NCBI RefSeq assembly: GCF_900100785.1
Contig: NZ_FNCP01000015.1
Coordinates: 1-64,000 of the forward strand
Length of the DNA stretch: 64,000 nt
Direction: 5' to 3'
Source of the DNA: Desulfosporosinus hippei DSM 8344
GTDB taxonomy: Bacteria; Bacillota; Desulfitobacteriia; Desulfitobacteriales; Desulfitobacteriaceae
A program made the position numbers and the translations under genes. The notes beneath the pieces are model-generated. The model saw only the letters and a list, made by a program, of their open reading frames with translations. It ran no database searches and was not told where the DNA came from. Each line of letters opens with the position of its first letter. Positions within the stretch are counted from its first letter, which is position 1. This document shows, piece after piece, positions 9,396 to 16,922 of the stretch.

Positions 9396-9430
9396 TGGTC
9401 TGACCATTACATCTGATCATGGTCTGACCG
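9396..9430 (+). promoter_or_regulatory. Pair of TGGTCTGACC boxes inside the glc operon
   Basis: TGGTCTGACCA (9396-9406) and TGGTCTGACCG (9420-9430) repeat with a 24-base period. Each fits the TNGTNNNACNA operator pattern known for FadR-subfamily GntR regulators, which include GlcC and LldR-type sensors of hydroxy acids. No GntR gene is visible nearby, so the regulator would be encoded elsewhere. They lie in the 136-base gap between glcF and the next gene. Confidence 0.5.
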
Positions 9431-9502
9431 AAAATCGAAAAATTCCCTTTGCGGAACATGCTGACCGCAAGTTCTAGTAAATGAGTGGAAGGGCGGGTAG
9501 TC

Positions 9503-10807
9503 ATGAGTAACGTCAATATCAGTAAGTTAAAGGAGATTGTCGGTGAGGCCAATGTCATCGATTCCTCTTCAGAAATGGCTAAATATCTAAAAGGTCCAGG
9601 TAAGCCTGCAGTTGTCGTCTTACCAGGGAAGACTTCAGAAGTTTCGAGTATCGTCAAACTGGCTAATGAGCAGAATGTGAAGTTAGCGGTAGGAGGGGCA
9701 GTCGTTAATACCCAGGGGATTACGGGTGGAATCGCCATGGTTATGTCCCGAATGAACCAAATTGTGGAAATGGATAAACTGAACCTTGTAGCCATCGTCG
9801 AGCCGGGACTTCTTCATAAAGATTTTATTCTTAAAGTTGCGGAAACCGGATTAAACTTTCCGCCGGAGCCCTATGAAGTTGAAACCAGTTCGGTTGGAGG
9901 TTGCTTCTCAATCGGAGATTCTGATTCTAAATCCTTTGAATATGGCCCGACTCGGACCTTCCTTTTGGGATTTGAAATGGTTCTCCCCACAGGGGAAATC
10001 TTGGAGATCGGAAATAAATGTATTAAGAACGTTTCCGGTTTGGATTTCATCCACTTTGCTGTCGGAAGTCAAGGAACCTTTGGAATCTTTACCAAACTTC
10101 TGGTGAAGCTCTTACCTCAACCGGAAGCTAAAAAAGCAGTGATTGGCACCTTTGCATCCCTGCATAAGGCGAATGCAACTTTTAATACCCTGATTAAACG
10201 GAACGTGCATCCCACCCGGATGAATCTCATTAATGCATCCTTTGCCAAAATTGCCAAACCCGGAACAGAAGGACAGCTTGTGATCATTGACTTGCAAGGA
10301 TTTAAAGAGTCGGGCAAAAACATCGCTAATGAAGTTGCCTCAGTTCTTACCTTGGCTGGAGGCTTTGATGTAAAGATCATTGAGGATGCGGTTGAGTATG
10401 ATGAAGTGATTAATGGCTGGCTTAAAGTTCGCGCTGAACTTAATGCAAAACCGGAGCGAACCGTGGAGTTCGTGGTTGGCCCGATGAAAATGCCTCAAGC
10501 CTTGGCTCAGCTCGAAGCTCTTACAGGGGATCTGGGAGCTTATCCTGGCATAATTGTCGAAGGACTTCTTGGATATGTTGGTTTAGCTCTGCCCGAGGGA
10601 ACGGAAAAACTTGCTCTTGCCACGAAAGTGAATAAATTGGCCATGTCCCTGGGCGGGAACGTGAAGGGCCTCTTGGGTCATAAGCTCAAAGCTGAAGTAT
10701 ATAATGATGCGGAAATGTGGAAGCAAACCACAAGTTTGCTCAATGAACTGCGTCAGCAATTTGACCCCAAAGGGATTCTCAGTCCCGGGGTAAGTCTAGA
10801 GGCTTAA
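9503..10807 (+). CDS. FAD-binding oxidase subunit, GlcE/GlcD-like paralogue
   Basis: A 434-residue FAD-linked oxidase of the vanillyl-alcohol-oxidase fold. The FAD-binding region (residues 30-210) is recognisable: PGKTSEVSSIVKLANEQ, a VVNTQGITGG stretch, then VGSQGTFGI. The PRGxGT loop of GlcD is replaced by a VGGAVVNTQG segment, and the C-terminal HAGDGN and GEHGIG motifs are absent. It is therefore more likely a GlcE-like partner than a second catalytic subunit. The ATG at 9503 is preferred over the GTG at 9485 because GAAGGGCGGG sits before it. It lies 18 bases upstream of glcD. Confidence 0.8.
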   Translation: MSNVNISKLKEIVGEANVIDSSSEMAKYLKGPGKPAVVVLPGKTSEVSSIVKLANEQNVKLAVGGAVVNTQGITGGIAMVMSRMNQIVEMDKLNLVAIVEPGLLHKDFILKVAETGLNFPPEPYEVETSSVGGCFSIGDSDSKSFEYGPTRTFLLGFEMVLPTGEILEIGNKCIKNVSGLDFIHFAVGSQGTFGIFTKLLVKLLPQPEAKKAVIGTFASLHKANATFNTLIKRNVHPTRMNLINASFAKIAKPGTEGQLVIIDLQGFKESGKNIANEVASVLTLAGGFDVKIIEDAVEYDEVINGWLKVRAELNAKPERTVEFVVGPMKMPQALAQLEALTGDLGAYPGIIVEGLLGYVGLALPEGTEKLALATKVNKLAMSLGGNVKGLLGHKLKAEVYNDAEMWKQTTSLLNELRQQFDPKGILSPGVSLEA

Positions 10808-10825
10808 GAAGAAGGAGGTCTGAAT

Positions 10826-12202
10826 ATGTTAAGCCAAACGGTTGTTAAGCGGTTGAAGGAAATTGTTGGGGAGAAGAACGTGGTTACGGACAAAGTTGGC
10901 CTGTTGACCTATGGCTATGACGGCACGTTATTATCCGGTGAAGCCTTAGGAGTGGTTTCGCCTACAACAACGGATCAAGTTGTGGAAATCGTCAAATTGA
11001 TGAACGAACATGATATTAAACTTGTTCCCCGGGGTGCCGGCACGAATGAGAGCGGTGGAACAATTCCTTCTCAAGAAGCTATTGTGATTAGTTTTACTAA
11101 AATGACTAAAATCCATGAAATAGATACTGAAAACTTTGTTGCAGTCGTTGAGCCGGGAGTGATCAATTTTGACCTTCAAGTTGAACTTGCCAAGCAAAAT
11201 TTCTATTTCCCTCCCGATCCTTCCTCCTTTAAGGCCTCGACAATAGGAGGGAACCTAGGTGAATGCTCCGGTGGGCCAAAATGTTTTAAATACGGGGTTA
11301 CCCGGGATTATATGTTGGGTCTGGAAGTCGTTCTCCCCAATGGCAAAGTCATTCAAACCGGGGGGCGTAATTTCCAAAGTGAGCCGGGTTATGATTTGAC
11401 TCGCATCATTGTTGGCTCGGAAGGAATCCTAGGTTTGGTCACTAAGGTTTTCGTCCGTATCTTACCGATACCCAGAGCCAAGAAAACCATGCTGGCTCTT
11501 TACGACAAAGTTGAGGATGCTTCGCAAACTGTTGCCGACATTGTTGCTGCCGGTATTATTCCGACAACCCTGGAATTGATGGATAATTTGCTGATCAATA
11601 CCACTGAGGACTTTACCCATGCCGGACTTCCCCGTGATGCTGGCGCGGTTCTCATTATTGAGGTTGATGGCTATCCGGAAGATATGGACGAACAAGTCAA
11701 GACGATTGGGGAAATCGCCAGCAAAATTGCCAAAGAATTTAAAGTTGCGCAAACAGCAGTTGAAGTGGATCAAATATGGACTTCAAGGCGCAGTGCTTTC
11801 GGATCTGTGGCTCGCGTTAGGCCATCCTATGGTGTTAACGATATTACCGTTCCGAGGAGCAATTTCCCCAAAGCCATTGGGGGAGTCCTTAAAGTAGCCA
11901 AAGATTTTGGCGTGACCATCGGAGTTGTGGCCCATGCCGGTGACGGAAATCTTCATCCCCTAATTCTTTTCGATCAACGGAATAAAGAGGAAACTGAAAC
12001 CGTTCATAAAGCTGAACAGGCGCTCTGTATGATGGCCCTTGATCTGGAAGGTACTATAAGTGGTGAGCACGGAATCGGACTCGTCAAGAAGAAGTATCTT
12101 GATAAGGAGTTTACACCCGCTGCCATGGAAGCTTTTAGAAAGATTAAGAGAAGCTTTGATCCTACCAATCGCTTTAACCCAGGGAAGATCATTGACCTAT
12201 AA
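10826..12202 (+). CDS. glcD: Glycolate oxidase catalytic subunit GlcD-like (FAD)
   Basis: A 458-residue FAD-dependent 2-hydroxy-acid dehydrogenase, expected to oxidise glycolate to glyoxylate. It has the PRGAGT flavin loop at 68-73, the GSEG-I-LG motif near 200, HAGDGNLHP near 370, and GEHGIG near 410, all typical of active GlcD or D-lactate dehydrogenases. GAAGGAGG precedes the ATG. D-lactate or other hydroxy acids are possible substrates from sequence alone; glycolate is favoured because a complete glyoxylate-consuming pathway follows. A hairpin terminator at 12275-12308 closes the operon. Confidence 0.87.
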   Translation: MLSQTVVKRLKEIVGEKNVVTDKVGLLTYGYDGTLLSGEALGVVSPTTTDQVVEIVKLMNEHDIKLVPRGAGTNESGGTIPSQEAIVISFTKMTKIHEIDTENFVAVVEPGVINFDLQVELAKQNFYFPPDPSSFKASTIGGNLGECSGGPKCFKYGVTRDYMLGLEVVLPNGKVIQTGGRNFQSEPGYDLTRIIVGSEGILGLVTKVFVRILPIPRAKKTMLALYDKVEDASQTVADIVAAGIIPTTLELMDNLLINTTEDFTHAGLPRDAGAVLIIEVDGYPEDMDEQVKTIGEIASKIAKEFKVAQTAVEVDQIWTSRRSAFGSVARVRPSYGVNDITVPRSNFPKAIGGVLKVAKDFGVTIGVVAHAGDGNLHPLILFDQRNKEETETVHKAEQALCMMALDLEGTISGEHGIGLVKKKYLDKEFTPAAMEAFRKIKRSFDPTNRFNPGKIIDL

Positions 12203-12537
12203 AGTTATGAGTAGTTTATAGGTATCCAGGAATTTCGATCTATAAACAAGAAGACTTATTGGTTGACGTTTGGACCCTGCCCTAGTGTACATTACTACTA
12301 GGGCAGGGCCTCCAAGGCCGCTGTGACAAGGAAACTGAACTTTGAGAGTGAATTGAAACCGAGAAGAAGGACATACTAGACAAAGCTTCGAAGGGTATAT
12401 TTTCATCCTAGCTACAATGACAGATTTGTTATTCTTATTTGAGTTATCCTTTATTAAGGAGAACGCAAATAACGTAAACAAAATGATGACTGAATATTCT
12501 CATATTGAACAATTGAACGGTAATGGAGGAGGAAATA
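12203..12537 (+). other. Non-coding gap before the broken cupin gene
   Basis: It contains a short inverted repeat (12214-12221 with 12240-12247), the terminator stem at 12275-12308, and a GGAGGAGG ribosome site for the cupin pseudogene. Open frames here have neither start signals nor recognisable sequence. Confidence 0.55.
12275..12308 (+). terminator. Hairpin closing the glc operon
   Basis: A 12-bp perfect GC-rich stem, CCCTGCCCTAGT (12275-12286) with its complement (12297-12308), and a 10-nt loop. No U-tract follows, so it may stabilise the mRNA end or need a factor. Confidence 0.5.
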
Positions 12538-12847
12538 TGGAAAACAGGGTGTTTAATCTTAAAGATTTAGCCCAATTCGACCCCAATGCCCCCCAAAAAG
12601 TACTGGTTTATCAATCGGATAAAACGTTAGGTGCTATGTGGTGCTTAGAGCCGGGTCAAGAAGTGTTTCTTCATCAACACCCTAATGCCGATGATGTATG
12701 GGTTTGCCTCAAGAAATCGAAATCAAAAAGGGAATGGCAATCTTAGCTAAGGCTGGCCAAACACATGGTATGAGAAATACTGGTACAGATCGCTTTGTAT
12801 TTATTGGAATTGCCGGGCCGGTACCGGTAGAGACGGTTAAGCTGTGA
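12538..12847 (+). pseudogene. Broken cupin-domain gene
   Basis: A cupin gene interrupted by an internal deletion and frameshift. GGAGGAGG and ATG at 12538 open a frame with LEPGQEVFLHQHPNADDVWV, the first cupin metal-binding motif. After about residue 58 this frame runs into unrelated residues and stops at 12746. From 12722 a second frame (offset +1) continues the fold with IKKGMAILAKAGQTHGMRN, the second cupin motif, and stops at 12847. The roughly 15-20 residues that normally separate the two motifs are missing. The gene sits between the glc and ligase operons and may once have belonged to the pathway. A sequencing error cannot be excluded but would not explain the missing residues. Confidence 0.75.
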
Positions 12848-12881
12848 AAAATATATTTTCGAAAAATCAGCAAATAATCGG

Positions 12882-12910
12882 TTGACTAATCAGTAAATAA
12901 GATAGATAAT
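12882..12910 (+). promoter_or_regulatory. Promoter of the CoA ligase-malic enzyme operon
   Basis: TTGACT (12882-12887), a 17-nt spacer and GATAAT (12905-12910) form a strong sigma-A promoter. The shared operator begins 16 bases after the -10 box. The resulting mRNA leader would be about 260 bases. Confidence 0.7.
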
Positions 12911-12926
12911 GGTGTTAAGGGAAAAT

Positions 12927-12951
12927 GAAACTGAGTTTCACAATATGAAAC
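12927..12951 (+). promoter_or_regulatory. Putative IclR operator, copy 3 (ligase operon)
   Basis: GAAAC (12927-12931), N3, GTTTC (12935-12939), N7, GAAAC (12947-12951). Half-sites and spacing are the same as at 7914-7938. It overlaps the expected start of the transcript, suiting a repressor. Confidence 0.62.
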
Positions 12952-13178
12952 AAAGAATTATTGGTTTTCCGGTTACATTATTTAAAGATTAATACGATGC
13001 TTGGGAAGCAGGATCCTCATAAGGCCCCTCAGACCTTGTGTAAAACTTAATGGAAGGGAGGGAAATTCTCTTTTCATTTGAGTGTATTCAAAATACAAAA
13101 TGCATGTGTCTAGTAGATCGGCTAACTCTTGAGACAACCTGAATAGTTGCGAAAATTTCATTATGGAAGTGATAACGT
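12952..13178 (+). other. Long untranslated leader of the ligase operon
   Basis: About 230 bases between the operator and the first start codon hold no convincing gene. Only short stems are visible, such as AAGG with CCTT near 13020-13037. No known riboswitch was recognised. GGAAGTG at about 13164 serves the start at 13179. Confidence 0.45.
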
Positions 13179-14447
13179 ATGGCAAAATTTCTAGAATTCC
13201 AGGGAAAAGAATGGCTTAGAAAATCAGGACTACCAGTACCACAAGGTCGAGTAGCATCCACTCCGGAAGAGGCCAAGAAGATTGCCGAGGAGATAGGCAA
13301 AGCCGTTGCTGTCAAAGGCCAAGTACAGGCTGGCGGACGTGGTAAAGCAGGGATTGTTAAATTAGTAAATACTCCTGATGAGGCAGCAGCTGCTGCAGCG
13401 GAAATTCTTGCTAAAAACATCGGAGGAAATCCTATTTTACAAGTTCTTGTTGAGGAAAAACTGGATATCCAAAAAGAGTATTATTGTTCCTTCGTAATCA
13501 ATGGTGCAAGAGAAGCCCGTTCTCCCATGCTAATGTTTAGTGCTGAAGGCGGAATGGACATTGAAAGCGTTCCCGAAGAATTGCTCTTCAAAATTAACAT
13601 TGATCCGATTAATGGACTTCAAACTTATGATGCAGTAGATGTATGTGCACGGGCAGGTATTCCTGCTCAGGATCTAAGTAAGTTTGCGAGTTTTCTATCA
13701 AAGCTATCCCAAACCTATAAGAAGTTAGATTGCCAAACCCTGGAGATCAATCCCTTTGTAATGACGGGCAGCGGTAATTTAGTCTGTGCCGATTGCAAAA
13801 TGGAGATTGATAACAGCTCAGTTGGGCGTCATCCCGAATTCGGCATCAAGATTGCTCGGGATCTGCCCGGTGCTCCTACGGAGTTAGACCTTATTGGCTG
13901 GAGCATCGAAGAAACCGATGCCCGCGGAACCGGCTTCCTCATGAATATGGGTTATGACGAAGTAAGTCCCGGTTATATCGGCTATCACCCCATTGGTGGT
14001 GGTTCAGCAATGATGGGTTTAGATGCCTTGAATCAGGTAGGCCTTAAACCAGCCAACTATGCTGACACCAGTGGAAACCCTGTGGGTTCGAAAATTTATC
14101 GGGTTGCTAAGTGTGTTCTTTCTCAGCCCAACATTGATGGTTATCTCCTCGGCGGATTTATGATGGCCAACCAAGAGCAATGGCATCATGCCCATGCTAT
14201 CGTTAAAGTACTCAGGGAGATTCTACCGACTCAAAAACCAGGGCTGCCTTGCGTATTGCTGCTCTGCGGGAACAGGGAAGATGAATCACTGGAAATTTTA
14301 AGAGATGGTCTCGCTGATCTTATGACTCCTGATGGCCCGGGTAAGAGAATCGAGATTTACGGTAAACAGTATGTAACGGATACGAAATTCATTGGACAAA
14401 GACTTTTAGCTCTTAGTCAAGAATACAGAGCTGAAAAAGAATCTTAA
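13179..14447 (+). CDS. ADP-forming acyl-CoA ligase beta subunit, SucC-like (candidate malate-CoA ligase)
   Basis: A 422-residue ATP-grasp protein of the succinyl-CoA synthetase beta family. The N-terminal half keeps the family pattern (FQGKEWLRKSGLPVPQG, VKGQVQAGGRGKAGIVK near 46-62, LEINPFVM near 188). The C-terminal CoA-ligase domain is divergent: the usual NGAGLAMATMD and GG-GIVRCD stretches appear as GGGSAMMGLDALNQ and GGFMMANQEQ. With a CitE-type lyase and malic enzyme in the same operon, it probably converts malyl-CoA + ADP + Pi to malate + CoA + ATP. Succinate or another dicarboxylate cannot be excluded. A small Fe-S protein gene separates it from its alpha partner. Confidence 0.82.
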   Translation: MAKFLEFQGKEWLRKSGLPVPQGRVASTPEEAKKIAEEIGKAVAVKGQVQAGGRGKAGIVKLVNTPDEAAAAAAEILAKNIGGNPILQVLVEEKLDIQKEYYCSFVINGAREARSPMLMFSAEGGMDIESVPEELLFKINIDPINGLQTYDAVDVCARAGIPAQDLSKFASFLSKLSQTYKKLDCQTLEINPFVMTGSGNLVCADCKMEIDNSSVGRHPEFGIKIARDLPGAPTELDLIGWSIEETDARGTGFLMNMGYDEVSPGYIGYHPIGGGSAMMGLDALNQVGLKPANYADTSGNPVGSKIYRVAKCVLSQPNIDGYLLGGFMMANQEQWHHAHAIVKVLREILPTQKPGLPCVLLLCGNREDESLEILRDGLADLMTPDGPGKRIEIYGKQYVTDTKFIGQRLLALSQEYRAEKES

Positions 14448-14466
14448 AGAAAACTAGGCTAGCGCC

Positions 14467-14577
14467 CGAAGACACTGTCTTCGCAAGAATTATGTTTCTT
14501 GCAGCCTACAGGCGTAGGCGATCGCCTTAGTTGCACTTATGCGCCAGAAAGTATGAAACTGAAAGTTATACTTTCTG
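14467..14577 (+). repeat. Array of five consecutive hairpins in the ligase operon
   Basis: Between the beta subunit and the Fe-S protein lie stems CGAAGAC (14467-14473/14477-14483), GCAAGAA (14483-14489/14496-14502), GCCTAC (14504-14509/14514-14519), the palindrome GGCGATCGCC (14517-14526) and a 10-bp stem CAGAAAGTAT (14545-14554/14568-14577). No U-tracts follow. Such arrays can protect or segment mRNA, setting different levels of the flanking genes. Confidence 0.6.
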
Positions 14578-14606
14578 AAATAGTACAAGGAAAGTAGGGG
14601 AACCTT

Positions 14607-14894
14607 ATGCTGGAATTCGCAGAAAAAAGTCTGACAGTTAAGATCGATACCAGCAAGTGTGATACGTGCGAGACAAAAGCATGTGCCGAGGCGTGCAAAA
14701 AGTTCGCTAGAGGATTGCTTGGAATTGACGACAAAGGTAAAGCTTCAGTTGCACATCGCGATGCGGAAGAAGTTTTGCGCCTGGGAACTGAATGTTTAGC
14801 ATGTGAACTCGCTTGTAAGACCAAAGGTAACAATGCCATAACCATTGAGGTTCCGGTTAAGGGTTTGGATGAGTACCTTGCAAAACGTAAATAG
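14607..14894 (+). CDS. Small cysteine-rich Fe-S (ferredoxin-like) protein
   Basis: A 95-residue protein with two cysteine clusters: C18-X2-C21-X4-C26-X3-C30 and C63-X2-C66-X3-C70. That makes seven cysteines in a spacing close to a two-cluster ferredoxin, one short of two full [4Fe-4S] sites. AAGTAGGGGAA precedes the ATG. It lies between the beta and alpha genes of the CoA ligase, a place where such a protein is not normally found. This suggests either a third subunit of the ligase or an electron carrier co-made with the pathway. I do not recognise a named family, and the role is inferred only from position and cysteines. Confidence 0.8.
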   Translation: MLEFAEKSLTVKIDTSKCDTCETKACAEACKKFARGLLGIDDKGKASVAHRDAEEVLRLGTECLACELACKTKGNNAITIEVPVKGLDEYLAKRK

Positions 14895-14960
14895 ATAGAT
14901 CTATTGGGTAGATTGGTATTGTGAATTTAAACGAAGCAAAATGTTAAATGAGGGATAAAG

Positions 14961-15854
14961 ATGGGCATTTTGATCAATAAGAGTACTAAGGTCATCGTCC
15001 AAGGGATTACAGGGCGTGAAGGATCCGTACGGACAAAGTACATGAAAGAATATGGTACCCAAGTAATTGGTGGAACCAGCCCGGGAAAAGCTGGAGAGCA
15101 AGTTCACGGTATACCGGTTTTTAACACTGTCAAAGAGATCGCCCGTGAGCAAGGGGAAATTGACTTCAGCGTAATTTTTGTACCGGGGAAGATTTTGAAA
15201 ACAGCCGTATTCGAAGCAGTTGACGCAGGAGTTAAAAATATTATTCCTTGCGTTGAGGGCACTCCTATCCACGATATTATGGAGATGATTGCCTACGCTA
15301 AATCTAAAGGGTCAAGGCTTCTTGGGCCAGGGTCAATTGGAATTATTACCCCGGGCGAGGCTGTTGTAGGTTGGCTTGGCGGCAATAAAGAATGGGCCAA
15401 TAAATTCTTCCAAAGTGGAAATATTGGGGTATTCTCTCGCAGCGGCGGCCAATCAGGGACAATTCCTTGGTTGCTAAGAGAGGGAGGATTTGGAGTAAGT
15501 ACCGTAATCCACACAGGCACAGAGCCAGTGTTGGGTACTTCCATGGCAGATTTACTTCCCTTATTCGAGGCAGACCCTGAAACTAAGGGTGTTGCGGTCT
15601 ATGCGGAAATCGGAGGCACACAAGAGGAAGAGTGCGCAGAGGTTATAGCAGCCGGGAAATTCACAAAACCTTTCGTAATCTATGTAGCTGGCGCTTGGGC
15701 CCCTGCAGGAATGAGATTCTCCCATGCTTCTAATATCGTAGAGCGTGGACGCGGATCTGCTAAAAGTAAGATGGAAGCGATTACCAAGGCCGGGGGATTT
15801 GTAGCGGAAACTCCTACAGATATTCCCATCATCTTAAAAGAGAAAGTTAAATAG
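14961..15854 (+). CDS. ADP-forming acyl-CoA ligase alpha subunit, SucD-like (candidate malate-CoA ligase)
   Basis: A 297-residue SucD-family protein. It keeps the N-terminal ILINKSTKVIVQGITGREG CoA-binding segment, GGTSPGKAG near 38-46, ITPGEAVVG near 129-137, SRSGGQSG near 156 and a histidine at 255 in RFSHASNIV that aligns with the phosphorylated His of SucD. The usual GPNCPG motif reads GPGSIG, a departure in the CoA site. GAGGGATAAAG precedes the ATG. It pairs with the SucC-like gene across the Fe-S gene and acts in the same proposed malyl-CoA to malate step. Confidence 0.83.
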   Translation: MGILINKSTKVIVQGITGREGSVRTKYMKEYGTQVIGGTSPGKAGEQVHGIPVFNTVKEIAREQGEIDFSVIFVPGKILKTAVFEAVDAGVKNIIPCVEGTPIHDIMEMIAYAKSKGSRLLGPGSIGIITPGEAVVGWLGGNKEWANKFFQSGNIGVFSRSGGQSGTIPWLLREGGFGVSTVIHTGTEPVLGTSMADLLPLFEADPETKGVAVYAEIGGTQEEECAEVIAAGKFTKPFVIYVAGAWAPAGMRFSHASNIVERGRGSAKSKMEAITKAGGFVAETPTDIPIILKEKVK

Positions 15855-15929
15855 TAGAGATTTTTCATTAAACTTGCTATCCCTAGGGTAGAACCCTAGA
15901 AAATAAATAAAAAATAGGGGGTAATTCTA

Positions 15930-16814
15930 ATGACAATTATGAGATCGGTTATGTATATTCCTGGAAACAATCCTAAAATGGTAGCTAAGGCTCCTGAATT
16001 CCCGGCTGATATTGTTACTTTAGACCTTGAGGATTCAGTTCCACCAGCGGAAAAAGAAGCTGCTCGTAAGATTGTTGCAGAAAACCTCAAATATGCTGCT
16101 CAAGGTGGCGCACAAGTATTCGTCCGGATTAATAACTGGGAAACTGAATTAACCAACGATGATTTAGAAGCTATTGTCCATGAAGGACTTCATGGAGTAA
16201 CCTTGGCTAAAACCGGTTGTGCAGCTGATGTACAACGCTTAGATTGGAAATTAGAAGAGCTTGAGCGTCGCCGTGGTCTAGAAGTAGGCTCGGTTAAGAT
16301 CTCAATGTTGCTTGAAACTGCTAAAGGTATCATTAATGCTGCAGAGTGCTGCTTAGCCAGCCCACGTAACGTCAATGCAATCTTTGGTGCTGTTGATTAT
16401 TGCCGTGATATGCGTGTTAAACTTACCAACGAAGGTGTTGAGCAACAATATGGCCGCGCTCACGTAGCTGTTGCTTGCCGTGCTGCCAGAATTGTAGCAA
16501 TCGATGCTCCTTTCGTTGACTTCAAGAATATTGAAGCTTTCGAGAGAAACGTTGCAGAAGGCCGCCAAATGGGTTATGAAGGCCGTATGATCATTCATCC
16601 AGGACAAATTGAGCCTTCCAACCGTATGTACTCCCCAGATCCAGCTGATGTTGAGTGGGCTACCGGCGTTGTTAAAGTCTTCGAAGAAGAAGGTATCGCT
16701 AAAGGTAAAGCTTCCGTTTCTTATAACGGCAAAATGGTTGATACCCCAGTATACTTAAATGCTAAAGATATCTTAGCTGCTCAAGCTGAGATCGATGCTA
16801 AAAACGCTCAGTAA
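15930..16814 (+). CDS. CitE-like / malyl-CoA lyase-type HpcH-HpaI aldolase
   Basis: A 294-residue TIM-barrel lyase of the CitE and malyl-CoA lyase superfamily. Signature positions are present: R5 in RSVMYIPG, LDLEDSVPPAEK at 31-42, R66 in FVRINNW, E129 in LLETAKG and D156 in FGAVDYCRD, the last two being the expected magnesium ligands. In this operon the likely reaction is glyoxylate + acetyl-CoA to malyl-CoA. Citrate lyase beta is unlikely because citD, citF and citG-type genes are missing. GGGGGTAA precedes the ATG. A terminator-like hairpin at 16827-16865 separates it from the malic enzyme. Confidence 0.83.
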   Translation: MTIMRSVMYIPGNNPKMVAKAPEFPADIVTLDLEDSVPPAEKEAARKIVAENLKYAAQGGAQVFVRINNWETELTNDDLEAIVHEGLHGVTLAKTGCAADVQRLDWKLEELERRRGLEVGSVKISMLLETAKGIINAAECCLASPRNVNAIFGAVDYCRDMRVKLTNEGVEQQYGRAHVAVACRAARIVAIDAPFVDFKNIEAFERNVAEGRQMGYEGRMIIHPGQIEPSNRMYSPDPADVEWATGVVKVFEEEGIAKGKASVSYNGKMVDTPVYLNAKDILAAQAEIDAKNAQ

Positions 16815-16826
16815 TAAATTGATGGT

Positions 16827-16865
16827 TTGTTTGGTTACCTCTTTCTAAACGGGGTAACCAAACAA
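16827..16865 (+). terminator. Hairpin between lyase and malic enzyme genes
   Basis: A 13-bp perfect stem, TTGTTTGGTTACC (16827-16839) with 16853-16865, and a 13-nt loop followed by TTCTT. It may partly terminate and so lower malic enzyme expression relative to the upstream genes. Confidence 0.6.
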
Positions 16866-16922
16866 TTCTTAAAAAGTTATATCCGCTACTCGTAAACTAA
16901 AAGGTATGAAAGGGAGATGCAT

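Noticed and set aside
12331-12359. A GAAAC ... GAAAC pair resembling the shared operator
   Set aside because: The half-sites are 24 bases apart instead of 20 and the middle GTTTC is absent (ACTTT), so it does not fit the pattern.
12197-12481. Minus-strand frame of 94 codons
   Set aside because: It covers a terminator and the end of glcD, has no ribosome site and shows no recognisable sequence.
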